Assembly (NCBI GenBank): GCA_009921765.1
Contig: RFXC01000035.1
Coordinates: forward strand, 1-25,387
Reading direction: 5' to 3'
DNA: 25,387 nt
From: Betaproteobacteria bacterium
GTDB lineage: Bacteria > Pseudomonadota > Gammaproteobacteria > Burkholderiales > Burkholderiaceae
Within the stretch, counting starts at the first letter, position 1, and every line of letters starts with the position of its first letter. The notes under the pieces are model-generated. The model made no database searches and had not been told where the DNA came from. It worked only from the letters and a program-made list of their open reading frames with translations. Shown piece by piece: positions 24,836 to 25,387 of this stretch. The translations under genes and the position numbers were made by a program.

Positions 24836-25387
24836 GTGGTCGGGGTCACAGGGTTGCCGCGCGCGGTCTGGGCGGCCGATCCGGCCCGATCGGCCGGGCG
24901 AATGCATGCGGAGCCCCCAGCTGGGGGCCGGACGGCTTTTCAGCGCGATCGTGACCGGATCGTGCATTGCACGGCCTTTCGAAGGCTGGAATACAAGACG
25001 CAGGTATTCATCAATCACGAAGGTGATCTGTACCGCACGCGGCTCACGCATTCGATCGAGGTGGCGCAGATTGCCCGCACGGTCGCGCGCGCGCTGGGCC
25101 TCGATGAGGATCTGACCGAAGCCGTCTCGCTCGCCCACGATCTGGGACACACGCCGTTCGGTCACGCCGGACAGGACGCGCTTGACGCCGCCATGACGCG
25201 CTGGGGGGGCTTTGAACACAACCTGCAGTCGCTCCGGGTGGTCGACGAGCTTGAGCAGCGCTATGCCGCGTTTGACGGGCTCAACCTGAGCTTTGAGACC
25301 CGCGAGGGCATTCTCAAGCGCTGCCGGCCTGAACTCGTCCAGGCACTGGGGGAGGTGGCGGGGCGGTTCCTGCGCGGCGGGTCGTGG
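24836..25387 (+). CDS. dgt: Deoxyguanosinetriphosphate triphosphohydrolase-like protein, 5' part (cut by window end)
   Basis: 184 codons are open to the window end with no stop. The protein belongs to the HD-superfamily dNTP hydrolases (dGTPase-like type 2). Family blocks are [43 protein letters not shown] with the first metal His, [21 protein letters not shown] with the HD pair, and [17 protein letters not shown] followed by [19 protein letters not shown] at 24836 fits the family N-terminus ([16 protein letters not shown]); ATG at 24902 is too late because it removes conserved sequence. No clear Shine-Dalgarno. It probably shares a transcript with aroB. Confidence 0.93.
   Translation, partial: MVGVTGLPRAVWAADPARSAGRMHAEPPAGGRTAFQRDRDRIVHCTAFRRLEYKTQVFINHEGDLYRTRLTHSIEVAQIARTVARALGLDEDLTEAVSLAHDLGHTPFGHAGQDALDAAMTRWGGFEHNLQSLRVVDELEQRYAAFDGLNLSFETREGILKRCRPELVQALGEVAGRFLRGGSW

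Overview
The window is GC-rich DNA from a betaproteobacterium, most likely Burkholderiales. Four things point there: the S10-spc-alpha ribosomal supercluster with SecY and IF-1 embedded; the downstream order cutA, hemB, engB, cytochrome c4, msrPQ, lysA, lptM, cyaY, PBP1A, aroK, aroB, dgt; protein signatures such as the Mg-type HemB active site; and the alanine/proline-rich tail on ribosomal protein S3. It is chromosomal housekeeping DNA. No insertion sequence, phage gene, CRISPR array, tRNA or rRNA was seen. No gene-free stretch exceeds 300 bases; the largest are 16861-17107 (247), 9782-10025 (244), 16019-16215 (197), 2750-2943 (194), 15197-15385 (189) and 3649-3794 (146).

Bases 1-12080, all plus strand: the end of the S10 operon (rplB 3' end, rpsS, rplV, rpsC, rplP, rpmC, rpsQ), a 194-base spacer with a candidate promoter, the spc operon (rplN to secY, infA, a broken rpmJ) and the alpha operon (rpsM, rpsK, rpsD, rpoA, rplQ). 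Three highly conserved ribosomal proteins look damaged. L2 lacks three residues of its HPHGGGEG loop. L5 has lost its C-terminal FPFR motif through a net loss of about 16 bases, which also shifts the frame. L36 (rpmJ) survives only as its C-terminal half. These are either real lineage-specific changes or small deletions in the assembly.

Bases 12104-14146: a NodI/NodJ-like ABC exporter and cutA, overlapping one another and following rplQ without a clear terminator. Minus strand 14177-16018: hemB and engB. Between them, on the opposite strand, is the most interesting element: a compact unit of a near-consensus sigma70 promoter, about 100 transcribed bases with two clean hairpins, one exposing a CUCCUCC anti-Shine-Dalgarno loop, and a textbook intrinsic terminator. 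I interpret it as an unannotated small RNA gene. It faces engB tail to tail, as spf (Spot 42) does in E. coli.

Bases 16216-18705: cytochrome c4 and the periplasmic methionine sulfoxide reductase pair msrP-msrQ. Minus strand 18720-20209: lysA with the small lipoprotein gene lptM. Plus strand: cyaY. Minus strand: a class A penicillin-binding protein (PBP1A). Plus strand 23106 to the end: aroK, aroB and the start of a dGTPase-like gene cut by the window edge. Relative to the gene order I recall for related Burkholderiales, dsbD (between cutA and hemB), resB-ccsB (between cytochrome c4 and msrP) and pilMNOPQ (between ponA and aroK) are missing from this locus. That suggests a lineage with rearranged cytochrome c maturation and possibly no type IV pili from this site.
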